The notes under the pieces: model-generated
Databases searched by the model: none
The model's input: only the letters and a program-made list of their open reading frames with translations
Told to the model about the DNA's origin: nothing
Program-made: the position numbers and the translations under genes
Shown: positions 35,847 through 43,752 of the stretch, piece after piece
Layout: every line of letters begins with the position of its first letter
How positions within the stretch are numbered: the first letter of the stretch is position 1
Source: an uncultured Elusimicrobium sp.
GTDB lineage: Bacteria > Elusimicrobiota > Elusimicrobia > Elusimicrobiales > Elusimicrobiaceae
Length of the DNA stretch: 64,000 nt
NCBI GenBank assembly: GCA_902794125.1
Contig: CADBFX010000008.1
Coordinates: 47,014 to 111,013, forward strand
Direction of reading: 5' to 3'

Positions 35847-36233
35847 TTATTCTTCACCGGCACCGGCTATTTTATGCAAATACGCATGCAGTTTTTCCAT
35901 AGTTTCTTTGCTAACGGCATGTTCCATCTTGCAGGCATCATCTTCCGCCGTTTTGGGATTTACACCGAGTACTTGCGTTAAAAACCGGCGGAAAATAGCA
36001 TGGCGTTTTTTTACCTCTTCTGCGGCACGGCGGCCTTTGGAAGTAAGTTGAATGCCACTATAAGGTGCCCGGATTACATAGCCCTCTTCAGCCAGTGTTT
36101 TCATTGCACCCGTTACGCTGGGTGTTTTAACCCCCAGCATATCGCGGATGTCACTCACGCGAGCCACGCCTTCCGTATTCGCGCAAAAAGAAATGGCTTC
36201 CAAATAATCTTCCATGTTAGAAGTAAGTTTCAT
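35847..36233 (-). CDS. DtxR/MntR-family metal-dependent regulator
   Basis: The 128-residue protein has a winged helix (MEDYLEAISF, ARVSDIRDMLGVKTPSVTGAMKTL, YSGIQLTSKGRRAAEEV) followed by the short dimerisation/metal domain (RHAIFRRFLTQVLGV, DDACKMEHAVSKET), as in MntR and other iron- or manganese-sensing repressors. No SH3 domain, so it is the short MntR-like form. Metal identity cannot be assigned. It is divergent from gdhA; no metal transporter is adjacent. Confidence 0.88.
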   Translation of the reverse strand: MKLTSNMEDYLEAISFCANTEGVARVSDIRDMLGVKTPSVTGAMKTLAEEGYVIRAPYSGIQLTSKGRRAAEEVKKRHAIFRRFLTQVLGVNPKTAEDDACKMEHAVSKETMEKLHAYLHKIAGAGEE

Positions 36234-36352
36234 AAGAAAAGCCCTTTAAAAATCTTTTTTACATATTAACATATTTTTTTTATCTGTGCCTCTTGAAAAA
36301 TAGGTAAAAGATATGTTAAATGAGGGTAAGCCACACTTGAAAGGAGGACTGT
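36234..36352. promoter_or_regulatory. Divergent promoter region with inverted TTAACATAT repeats
   Basis: TTAACATAT (36266-36274) and its reverse complement ATATGTTAA (36311-36319) flank the space between the DtxR-like gene and gdhA. TTGAAA (36293-36298) with a 17-base gap to TTAAAT is a possible gdhA promoter overlapping the second repeat. A regulator site is plausible but not proven. A strong AAAGGAGG precedes gdhA. Confidence 0.35.
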
Positions 36353-37687
36353 ATGGATACGCAAGCCTATTTGTCGGACTTTCTTACGAAGCAAGCCCAA
36401 AAGGACCCTGCCCAAAAAGTGTTTCACCAAGCCGTATCGGAAGTTATCAGCACCTTAACCCCCGTTTTGGAACAAAACCCCATTTATATTAAAGAAAAAA
36501 TTTTAGAGCGCATGGTAGAGCCGGAACGTATCATCAGTTTCCGCGTACCGTGGCAAGACGATAAAGGTGAAATTCACGTTAATCGCGGTTTTCGTGTGCA
36601 GTTTAACAGTGCCTTAGGGCCATACAAAGGCGGAATCCGTTTTCACCAAACCGTAACGGCCGATTCCTTAAAATTTTTGGCCTTTGAGCAAACTTTTAAA
36701 AACAGTTTAACCACACTGCCGCTAGGCGGCGGAAAAGGCGGCAGCGACTTTGACACCCGCGGAAAATCAGCCAGTGAAGTAATGCGGTTTTGCCACTCGT
36801 TTATTAACGAACTGTACCACCACATCGGCTATCACACCGATATCCCCGCCGGGGATTTGGGATGTGGTGCGCGCGAAATCGGCTATATGTTCGGGCAATA
36901 TAAAAAATTAACAAACGATTTTACCGGCGCTTTCACCGGCAAAAAACCTAACTGGGGCGGCAGTTTGCTCCGTCCGGAAGCCACCGGCTACGGCGTAGCG
37001 TACTTTGCCCAAAATATGTTAGCCACGCGAAGCGATAGTTTAAAAGGAAAAACGTGTATCGTTTCCGGTACGGGCAACGTGGGGATTTATACCATTGAAA
37101 AACTGACGGAGCTGGGCGGAAAAGTCGTCGGATTTATGGATTACGACGGCAGTATTTATGATCAGAGCGGCGTAGATGCCGAAAAAGAACTGGTATTTGT
37201 GCGACGTGGAAGTTTAAAAGAATACGCCCAAAAATTTACACACTCCGTTTTCCGCCCGCATCAAAAAACATGGGATATTGCGTGCGACGTGGCTTGTCCC
37301 ACCGCGTGCGAAAACGAACTCAATGCCGATGATGCCAAGCTTTTGGTTAAAAACGGCTGCAAATGTGTTTGTGAAGGCTCTAATATGCCATGCACGCCAG
37401 AAGCGGTGGATATTTTCCAACAAGCGGGCTTATTATATTCCCCCGGCAAGGCCTCCAATGCAGGCGGGGTAGCGGTGTCCGGCCTGGAGATGACCCAAAA
37501 CAGTATGCGCGTGTATTGGACGCGCGAAGAAGTGGACCAATACTTGCGCCGCATTATGAACAGTATTCATACCAGTTGTTTAACATACGCCGAGGAATAC
37601 GGTCTAAAAGGCAATTATATGGCGGGTGCGAATATAGCAGGATTTAAAAAAGTGGCTGATGCTATGCTGGACCAAGGTTTAGTATAG
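36353..37687 (+). CDS. gdhA: Glutamate dehydrogenase (NADP-type)
   Basis: The 444-residue hexameric GDH joins ammonium and 2-oxoglutarate. Signatures are PYKGGIRFHQTV, the catalytic-lysine segment PLGGGKGGSDFD, GDLGCGAREIGYM and the nucleotide-binding VSGTGNVGIYTIEKL. Length and the acidic-poor end of the second beta strand (FMDYDG) fit the small bacterial NADP class; cofactor choice is inference. A terminator follows. Confidence 0.95.
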   Translation: MDTQAYLSDFLTKQAQKDPAQKVFHQAVSEVISTLTPVLEQNPIYIKEKILERMVEPERIISFRVPWQDDKGEIHVNRGFRVQFNSALGPYKGGIRFHQTVTADSLKFLAFEQTFKNSLTTLPLGGGKGGSDFDTRGKSASEVMRFCHSFINELYHHIGYHTDIPAGDLGCGAREIGYMFGQYKKLTNDFTGAFTGKKPNWGGSLLRPEATGYGVAYFAQNMLATRSDSLKGKTCIVSGTGNVGIYTIEKLTELGGKVVGFMDYDGSIYDQSGVDAEKELVFVRRGSLKEYAQKFTHSVFRPHQKTWDIACDVACPTACENELNADDAKLLVKNGCKCVCEGSNMPCTPEAVDIFQQAGLLYSPGKASNAGGVAVSGLEMTQNSMRVYWTREEVDQYLRRIMNSIHTSCLTYAEEYGLKGNYMAGANIAGFKKVADAMLDQGLV

Positions 37688-37702
37688 AACACGCAACACA
37701 AC

Positions 37703-37737
37703 AAAAACCCCCGGCACCAAATGCCGGGGGTTTTTAT
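37703..37737 (+). terminator. Terminator after gdhA
   Basis: A 14-bp stem with arms AAAAACCCCCGGCA and TGCCGGGGGTTTTT around CCAAA. Symmetrical, so it can serve the convergent pilin-like gene too. Confidence 0.9.
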
Positions 37738-37751
37738 TAATTGTCTTTAAA

Positions 37752-38234
37752 TTAATTATTACTTAACATCGTACCCGGGAAATAAAGCTTACAACCAGGG
37801 CCCGAACAAGTAACATAATCTAATTTCCCATTGGAAAGATGATAATTTAAATCAAAGTAATCAGCAGTATTCGTGCTATCATCCACATTATGTATATTTA
37901 TACCGGCAGACGAGCCATCTCCCCCTCCGGCAAAAGACAACCAACCTCCGTCGTTCATATATACGCGCGGAACTTCAATATCAAAATCATCGGAAGAAAA
38001 ATAATTAATAGTTCCCGTGTAAGAATGATAATGTCTTTGATATCTTCCATCCTCTAAATAAGCCATATTCATAGCCTTAACTAGTGCACTAGCCGCGGTG
38101 GTAATTTTTACCCCTTTTGCTTTTTTAACCGCTTTTGTATATTGCGGCAAAGCTACACTGGATAATATACCGATAATTAACACCACTACTAATAGTTCTA
38201 CAAGTGTAAAACCGCGTTTCAATGTGTTTTTCAT
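37752..38234 (-). CDS. Type IV pilin-like (type II secretion pseudopilin-like) protein
   Basis: The 160-residue protein has a classic class III signal: short basic leader KNTLKRG, cleavage before FTLVELLVVVLIIGILSS with the +5 glutamate, then the hydrophobic helix and a small globular domain. Two C-terminal cysteines (TCSGPGC) may form a disulphide loop. No pilus assembly ATPase, prepilin peptidase or secretin is nearby. It is an orphan major- or minor-pilin-like gene, a type often present in many scattered copies in Elusimicrobiota. SD AGGAG precedes the ATG. Confidence 0.85.
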   Translation of the reverse strand: MKNTLKRGFTLVELLVVVLIIGILSSVALPQYTKAVKKAKGVKITTAASALVKAMNMAYLEDGRYQRHYHSYTGTINYFSSDDFDIEVPRVYMNDGGWLSFAGGGDGSSAGINIHNVDDSTNTADYFDLNYHLSNGKLDYVTCSGPGCKLYFPGTMLSNN

Positions 38235-38365
38235 TTCTTTACTCCTGTTTTGATGGATTTTATCTATAAATAGAATTTATCAAAAAAAAAAAACGATTAC
38301 AAGCTCTTTCTGTTTTTACAGCCAAAAACACAGGCTTTTACTTTCAAATAGTAAACAAATATATC

Positions 38366-38691
38366 TACTTTTTCTCGTGTGAGAAAAAGTACCAAAAAGA
38401 ACACCGCCCAAGGGAGCATAAAAAGCAGACCGATTGGGAAATTTCGTAAACTCGCTCCGCTCAAACATACAAAATTTCTTTTCCAATCGGGCGCTTTTTA
38501 TAAACAACAAAAAGAGGTTTTTCCCTTATTGTTCCGGCATTGGAACGTTGTCCACACGCCGTAATACGAGGGGTTTTCCTGCTTGTATGTTTGAGCGGAA
38601 GCGAGTTTACAAGCAGGCCGAGTATTGGTGGCGGGTGGGTTCCGCCGCCGGAGAGTCTTTTTGGTTCTTTTTCTACGGCTAGAAAAAGAAC
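38366..38691. repeat. Palindrome-rich non-coding foldback element
   Basis: This 326-bp segment in a 504-bp gene-free gap is built of nested inverted repeats. Each end carries a perfect hairpin (38366-38391, 11-bp stem; 38664-38691, 12-bp stem) next to an inward motif CCAAAAAGA or its complement, so the ends are mutual inverted repeats. Inside are an extended hairpin at 38420-38498 and a 10-bp hairpin at 38578-38617. Their loops are near-perfect complements of each other (38446-38470 and 38585-38610, differing by one inserted base). Small frames here, including one reading MFERSEF, follow the palindromes and are not believable genes. It resembles a miniature inverted-repeat or REP-type element. 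Confidence 0.8.
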
Positions 38692-38707
38692 TTATAAATC
38701 TCTTTTT

Positions 38708-38735
38708 GAAAAACTTTTTCTATTCGCAGAAAAAG
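38708..38735 (-). terminator. Terminator of the dicarboxylate carrier gene
   Basis: An 8-bp stem CTTTTTCT (38714-38721) with AGAAAAAG (38728-38735); on the minus strand it is followed by TTTTTC. It lies four bases beyond the stop. Confidence 0.6.
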
Positions 38736-38738
38736 ATT

Positions 38739-39998
38739 TTACCCGATATGTACTTGTGGATTATTGACTACCGCAGTTTGCTCGGCCGGGGGTACCGCAG
38801 CCGGTGCTTTACGGGAATAGATTTTATTGATAATCACGGCTATTGCGCCGTCCCCGGTTACGTTGCATGCCGTACCGAACGAGTCCATCGCGATATACAA
38901 TGCAATCATCAGCCCTAATTCGGGTTTACCAAAACCTAGCATGCTTTCCAAAATACCCAGCGCGGCCATAATAGCACCCCCAGGCACACCGGGAGCAGCT
39001 ACCATCGTTACACCCAACATACAAATAAATCCGGCAAATTGTGCGGTGGAAACAGGCTGGCCCGTAATCATCATAATTGCCAATGCACAAGCCACAATTT
39101 TCATGGTACTGCCGGACAAGTGAATCGTAGCGCAAAGCGGCACCACAAACCCGGCCACTTCTTCGCGTACACCGATTTTAATAGCTTGTTTGAGCGTAAC
39201 GGGAATCGTGGCGGCGGAAGATTGCGTGCCTAAAGCCGTTGCATACGCCACCAACATATGGCGCAGCATACTAAACGGATTTTTTTGCGAGATAATACCC
39301 GCCAGCGTAAACTGCAACACGAGCATTACTGCAGTAATTGCAAAAATCAGCACGATAATTTTGGCAAATACGCCCAATACGGCAGACACTTGGCCGCCAA
39401 CGGTCATATTAAGGAAAATACCAAAAATGTAATAAGGAAGTAGCGGAATAATTACTTTCACTATCACTTTATCTACAATATCGCGTAAATCTTGCATAAT
39501 TCCTTTCAAACGACTCCCTTGAATAACCGCCATCCCAAGGCCGAGCGTAAAAGCAAGCACTAATGCACTCATCACGTCCATTACCGGCGGCATAGCTACC
39601 ACAAAGTACGGCTTTAAATCGGCCGCCGCAGCAAAAGAGGTTAATTGGGAAGATGTATCCAACAAGAACGGATACGCCGCGCGGGCCACTCCATAACTAA
39701 AAAATCCGGAAGCTAACGTAAATCCATAAGCCAGCCCCGCCGTCAACAATAACAATTTCCCCGCCGCACGGCCCAGTTCCGCAATGCCGGGGGCTACTAA
39801 CCCTACAATCAGCAAGGGAATCATAAAACTTAAAAAGTTACCAAAAAGCCCGTTAAAGGTGAGCACGGCACGCACGGCCCACGTTGGGAAGAAAAGTCCG
39901 CACGCAATACCACAGATAATGGCACAAATAACGCTGGGTAAAAGCCCCCATTTTAATTTAACATGTAATTTCCGTTTTCTAAATCTCATCAATTTCAT
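38739..39998 (-). CDS. DAACS-family dicarboxylate/amino acid:cation symporter
   Basis: The 419-residue membrane protein has about eight helices plus two re-entrant hairpins. Signatures are the serine-rich hairpin GTQSSAATIPVT, the HLSGSTMKI segment, and the ligand-binding helix ALYIAMDSFGTACNVTGDGAIAVI, as in GltP/DctA and SstT. The likely substrate is glutamate, aspartate, serine or a C4-dicarboxylate. TATAAT and AGAGG lie upstream on the minus strand. It is divergent from the RNase HI gene. Confidence 0.9.
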   Translation of the reverse strand: MKLMRFRKRKLHVKLKWGLLPSVICAIICGIACGLFFPTWAVRAVLTFNGLFGNFLSFMIPLLIVGLVAPGIAELGRAAGKLLLLTAGLAYGFTLASGFFSYGVARAAYPFLLDTSSQLTSFAAAADLKPYFVVAMPPVMDVMSALVLAFTLGLGMAVIQGSRLKGIMQDLRDIVDKVIVKVIIPLLPYYIFGIFLNMTVGGQVSAVLGVFAKIIVLIFAITAVMLVLQFTLAGIISQKNPFSMLRHMLVAYATALGTQSSAATIPVTLKQAIKIGVREEVAGFVVPLCATIHLSGSTMKIVACALAIMMITGQPVSTAQFAGFICMLGVTMVAAPGVPGGAIMAALGILESMLGFGKPELGLMIALYIAMDSFGTACNVTGDGAIAVIINKIYSRKAPAAVPPAEQTAVVNNPQVHIG

Positions 39999-40074
39999 TT
40001 TAAACCTCTATTGTTTTTATTATACGAAATTTATATCCCCTGCGTTTTATGGCCCGATTTGCTACAATAATACT

Positions 40075-40632
40075 ATGCAAGTGAAAATAAATATTGACGG
40101 CGGTTCGCGCGGTAACCCGGGCCCGGGTGCGGCGGCCTACGTAATTTGTGACTTAAACGGAAAAATTTTAGCGCAAGAAGGCCACTTTATGCCCCATTGC
40201 ACCAACAATCAAGCCGAATATACCGCGCTAAAATTGGCGCTTTTAAAATCGGCCGAGTTGGGCGCAAAAGAACTGTTTATTGAATCCGATTCTTTATTAT
40301 TGGTAAAGCAGTACCTGGGTGAATACAAAATTAAAAACCCGGATTTAGCCGCCCGCATGCAGGTAATCCGCCAGTTAGCCGCCCCTTTTACATTGCATAT
40401 CAAGCACGTCTTGCGGGAGTTTAACAAAGCCCCGGACGCCCTGGCCAACAAAGCCATGGATGCCAAAGAATCTTTGGGATTTAATCCGCTTACAAACTTG
40501 CCCGAAGACACGGAAATCATAAAAACCCCTTCCGCTAATAAAGTAAACGGCGTGGAAGTAACCCCCGTTAAACGCGCTTCAAAAACCGCTCCGAAAAACC
40601 CGCAACAACCTGATTTGTTCGGTGATTTTTAA
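40075..40632 (+). CDS. RNase HI-family protein with C-terminal clamp-binding motif, leaderless
   Basis: The 185-residue protein removes RNA from RNA/DNA hybrids. The catalytic acidic residues are all visible: Asp8 (NIDGGSRGNPGPGAA), Glu48 (NNQAEYTALK), Asp72 (IESDSLLLVKQ) and Asp121 (NKAPDALANKAMD). After the domain a linker of about 50 residues ends in QQPDLFGDF, where QPDLF (178-182) is a canonical beta sliding-clamp motif. An upstream in-frame start would overlap the divergent carrier gene. TTTGCTACAAT ends six bases before the ATG, so the message is leaderless. Confidence 0.88.
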   Translation: MQVKINIDGGSRGNPGPGAAAYVICDLNGKILAQEGHFMPHCTNNQAEYTALKLALLKSAELGAKELFIESDSLLLVKQYLGEYKIKNPDLAARMQVIRQLAAPFTLHIKHVLREFNKAPDALANKAMDAKESLGFNPLTNLPEDTEIIKTPSANKVNGVEVTPVKRASKTAPKNPQQPDLFGDF

Positions 40633-40654
40633 TTTTTTTTGCTACAATTTATAT

Positions 40655-40992
40655 GGACGGCCCAGATAACCGCTCCCACCTAGGTATAGGTTCGGGGGAG
40701 GAACTTCCGGACTCCACAAGGCAGTGCGCCGCCCGAAAGGACGGAACGGCGGGGCTATATCCCCGTTGGATGGAAAGTGCCGCAGAAAATAAACCGCCCG
40801 CAAGGGTAAGGGTGAAAAGGTGTGGTAAGAGCACACCGCGCAACCGGCAACGGTTGCGGCAAGGTAAACCCCGCATGGAGCAAGGCCAAGCCGGTCCACA
40901 CGTTGCCCGCGTTCGTGACCAAGTAGGCCGCTAAGAGTAATGGTTATCACAGCCCGCAAGGGTTGACAGAATCCGGGGTATCGGCCGTCCGC
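40655..40992 (+). ncRNA. rnpB: RNase P RNA (bacterial type A)
   Basis: The catalytic RNA of tRNA 5' processing. Conserved blocks are GAGGAACTTCCGGACTCC (40697 on), AGTGCCGCAGAAAATAAACC, GGTGAAAAGGTGTGGTAAGA, AAGGTAAACCCC and ACAGAATCCGG near the end. The 5' GGACGGCC pairs with GGCCGTCC at the 3' end to close helix P1. TTTGCTACAAT (to 40648) ends six bases before the predicted 5' G, a useful calibration of this organism's start-site spacing. Confidence 0.97.
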
Positions 40993-41003
40993 TCGGTGCA
41001 TTT

Positions 41004-41040
41004 AAAAGCCCCTTTGGCATTACGCCAAAGGGGCTTTTGT
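41004..41040 (+). terminator. Terminator after RNase P RNA
   Basis: A 15-bp stem AAAAGCCCCTTTGGC (41004-41018) with GCCAAAGGGGCTTTT (41024-41038), loop ATTAC. Confidence 0.9.
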
Positions 41041-41054
41041 ATGTGTAAATTTTC

Positions 41055-42554
41055 TTAACGCAACCAATGGTAATACGAACGCAAACTATAGTAGTTAGCC
41101 ATAGCTCGCAGATATTCCATATAGCCCACCATCCCTTGGTTTAAGTTATACGTATACCACAAATAACCGTCCATACCCATATCGTAGTATTTTTTCGGGT
41201 CAATTTCTTCTTCGCGGTCATATTTGCTTACGGCAATTACTGTGGCCATCGGGTCGTAATGGCGGAATTCTTCCATCATGTAAGCACCGCCGTTTTCAAC
41301 GAGCAAATCGGTTAACACTAAATCGTATTTAGCCCCTTTGCGAACAGCGTCCATAAACTCTGTCCCCGTTTTATACGTATCCAAAGTGGCCCCTTTTCCC
41401 AGGTATCCTTTTTTCTGCCAACCTTGAAAGTTAATGCGTGGGAGCGTATCGTCGTTAATAAACGCAATGCGTAAATTTTCGGGGATTTTCTGAAGCAGCA
41501 TATCCCGCTCTGGCGCCATAGCTTCGGCCCATTTTATTAAAAAGTCCTGTTCACCGCGCACATATAATGGAGATTCTTCTTCCATATCTTCCGGGTCAAT
41601 GATTAAAGTAGAAGATCCCGGATATTCAAACGTTTGACCGGCAAAGGTAAATTCTTGTTTAGGGAAGATATAATCTACGCCATGCACATCGTAAAGGAAA
41701 AATTCCCGAGCAATTAACACACGATCCGTCCTATCCAATTTAAAACCGGACGAAAGGGACAACACCCCTCTTAAAAGAGGATTGAGCGTACCGAACATAT
41801 ACAACCAATAATCCTCCACTGCTTCCAAATACGGATCTTCTTGGATATGATCGGACAATTTCTTTACTTGGCTTCTCACTTTATAAATAGCATCATTAAA
41901 CCGGCGCGTTTTTTGCGGGCTTAAACGTTTGCCTTCCCCCGGCAAGCTCGCATAGGCTAACCATGCGGAAATTTCCTTGTGTAATTCGTCCGTCGTTACT
42001 ACCACTTCTCGGTACGAATCGGTTAAAAATTTCATGGTTTCAGCGGGAACGCTGTGGCGCAAATAGCGGTTAATTGAAGTTAAATTATCCAAATTGCTGG
42101 GACGGTGAGCAAGTACTTCTGCATATTTCGTACGTAATTTTTCAAAATCTAACCGGTACTGGGTCCGTTGGGCTGGTGTAATATATTCCGATGCGTTAGC
42201 TAATTTGACTCTTTTCCAAAAATCTTCCAAAGCAATTTCTTCTGCCTTGGTAAGAGCCATAGTAGAAGGTTGGAACATGGCAGTCGAGGAAGGAAGATGC
42301 CTGTTAAGCCCAGCTTCTTTAATTTCCGCAAATCCGGTGGGGACGGTAGCCGCTCGGGCTGCTTCGGCAGCTTGCACACTGCTACGCACAGAGGCTTCAA
42401 TCGCCGACGTAGCAGCCTGTTGCGCAGCCATTGTAGCGCCTTCGGTAACCCGGGAAACTTCCGCGCCCACACGCACTACATCCCTTTGTGCATGAGTATT
42501 TAAAGAAAAAACGACCAAACAAAGCGTTACAATACTTATATCATGTAGTTTCAT
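41055..42554 (-). CDS. Exported protein with C-terminal receiver-like domain
   Basis: The 499-residue protein has signal peptide cleaved near residue 22 (VFSLNTHAQ). It has an alanine-rich helical region (30-70), a long mostly helical middle, and a C-terminal domain (361-470) that follows the response-regulator receiver pattern. That pattern comprises the acidic pair Asp368/Asp369 in RIAFINDDT, the phosphoacceptor position Asp416 in YDLVLTDLLV, Ser443 in VIAVSKYD, and the DMGMDGYLW turn where the family lysine is replaced by tryptophan. Receiver domains normally work in the cytosol, so an exported one is odd. I do not recognise the rest. A terminator separates it from cca. Confidence 0.7.
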   Translation of the reverse strand: MKLHDISIVTLCLVVFSLNTHAQRDVVRVGAEVSRVTEGATMAAQQAATSAIEASVRSSVQAAEAARAATVPTGFAEIKEAGLNRHLPSSTAMFQPSTMALTKAEEIALEDFWKRVKLANASEYITPAQRTQYRLDFEKLRTKYAEVLAHRPSNLDNLTSINRYLRHSVPAETMKFLTDSYREVVVTTDELHKEISAWLAYASLPGEGKRLSPQKTRRFNDAIYKVRSQVKKLSDHIQEDPYLEAVEDYWLYMFGTLNPLLRGVLSLSSGFKLDRTDRVLIAREFFLYDVHGVDYIFPKQEFTFAGQTFEYPGSSTLIIDPEDMEEESPLYVRGEQDFLIKWAEAMAPERDMLLQKIPENLRIAFINDDTLPRINFQGWQKKGYLGKGATLDTYKTGTEFMDAVRKGAKYDLVLTDLLVENGGAYMMEEFRHYDPMATVIAVSKYDREEEIDPKKYYDMGMDGYLWYTYNLNQGMVGYMEYLRAMANYYSLRSYYHWLR

Positions 42555-42605
42555 AAGTTCCTCTTAGTTGTAGTGTAACAAAAGTTTGTAATTTTTCCCA
42601 GGTAC

Positions 42606-42637
42606 AAAAGGCCCAGATAAAATCTGGGCCCTTTTTG
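42606..42637 (-). terminator. Terminator between cca and the exported receiver-like gene
   Basis: A 13-bp stem AAAAGGCCCAGAT with ATCTGGGCCCTTTT around AAA, T-rich on both strands. It lies beyond the cca stop. Confidence 0.85.
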
Positions 42638-42654
42638 GATACTTTTGATACCTA

Positions 42655-43752
42655 TTACAAAGTGGCTAAAGCATCTTCTTTATTTTTAATTTTCCCTTGC
42701 CACTGGGCACGGCGAATTTCCTCTAGTGTAGTGGAAATTTTCCGGCCGCTAAGGCCTTTTTCTTTTAAATCTTGCCCGCGCACCACGCACGGCTCTAGCG
42801 CAGACGCCGGTAAGCCCGGCAGTACCGCGCGCAAGATATTTTTTTTCATGTCCGACAACGGCGCTAACGGGCTCATTTTTTCTTGATAAACTTTCCACGC
42901 GCCCAAAATTTCGTGCGCGCTGGCCGCCGGCAAACGCAAACTACGCACAAATTCTTCACCGCTGGCGCCCAATAAACAAGCCAAAATGCCCACCCGCTCC
43001 ATGGCATTTTTCGTTTTGAGTAACGACTCGTGCCACGTTAGGCCGGGCCAAGCAAATTTTAGAAGATCATATTTATCCATCAGCGCGAAAATTTCTTTTA
43101 CGCGCTCTTCTTCCAAAATTTTAATTAGTTCGTGCGTAAAGCGGTCCCGCGTTACTAAAAGCGGATATTCACCTTTAACGGCTTCGCGCAGTAAACGCTC
43201 CGTTTTAGGAGCCAATTTCCAGCCGAACCGCCCCGCAAAACGGACTGCCCGAAACATACGCGTCGGGTCATCTAAAAAACTTTTATCGTGCAAAATACGC
43301 ACCAGTCCGCCGTCGATATCTTTTTGTGCGCCGAACGGGTCATAGCATTTGCCAAAGGTGTCCGGGTTAATAGAAAAACACCAAGCGTTGGTGGTAAAAT
43401 CACGCCGAAATAAATCATCCTTAATGTTTGGGCTCGGTTCTACTTGCGGCAGTGACCCCGGGAACGGATACGTTTCCTTACGCGTGCGGACCATATCCAG
43501 TTTCATTCCGTTTCCAAGCGATACGCGGTATGTGTAAAAACGAGAAAATTTATGTTTATCTCCCCCCCATTTTTTTACACAAAACCCCGCCACGGACTCT
43601 TGATTTCCGCTAAAAGCCAAGTCAATATCCAGCGTGTCGCGTTTTAAATAAAAATCGCGCACCGCCCCCCCTACTACCCAGGCTTTTAAACCCAATTTAT
43701 TGGCATATTCGCCAACGGTGTATAATTGTTCTTTATATTTTTCCGGTATCAT
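42655..43752 (-). CDS. cca: CCA tRNA nucleotidyltransferase / poly(A) polymerase family
   Basis: The 365-residue class II nucleotidyltransferase has VVGGAVRDFYL, the catalytic DID in LDIDLAFSG, RRDFTTNAWCF, DPTRMFRAVRFAGRFGW and TRDRFTHEL. It adds or repairs the tRNA CCA end; poly(A) polymerase activity cannot be excluded. The window supports a CCA-adding role because tRNA-Arg and tRNA-Ser here have no encoded CCA. It overlaps the CpXC gene by four bases. Confidence 0.9.
   Translation of the reverse strand: MIPEKYKEQLYTVGEYANKLGLKAWVVGGAVRDFYLKRDTLDIDLAFSGNQESVAGFCVKKWGGDKHKFSRFYTYRVSLGNGMKLDMVRTRKETYPFPGSLPQVEPSPNIKDDLFRRDFTTNAWCFSINPDTFGKCYDPFGAQKDIDGGLVRILHDKSFLDDPTRMFRAVRFAGRFGWKLAPKTERLLREAVKGEYPLLVTRDRFTHELIKILEEERVKEIFALMDKYDLLKFAWPGLTWHESLLKTKNAMERVGILACLLGASGEEFVRSLRLPAASAHEILGAWKVYQEKMSPLAPLSDMKKNILRAVLPGLPASALEPCVVRGQDLKEKGLSGRKISTTLEEIRRAQWQGKIKNKEDALATL

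Noticed and set aside
38316..38918. Four small frames in the palindromic gap, one reading MFERSEF
   Set aside because: Their sequence is dictated by inverted repeats, they overlap each other in several frames, and no start signal is present.
40642..41001. Frames on both strands over 40642-41001
   Set aside because: The region is RNase P RNA with all conserved blocks.
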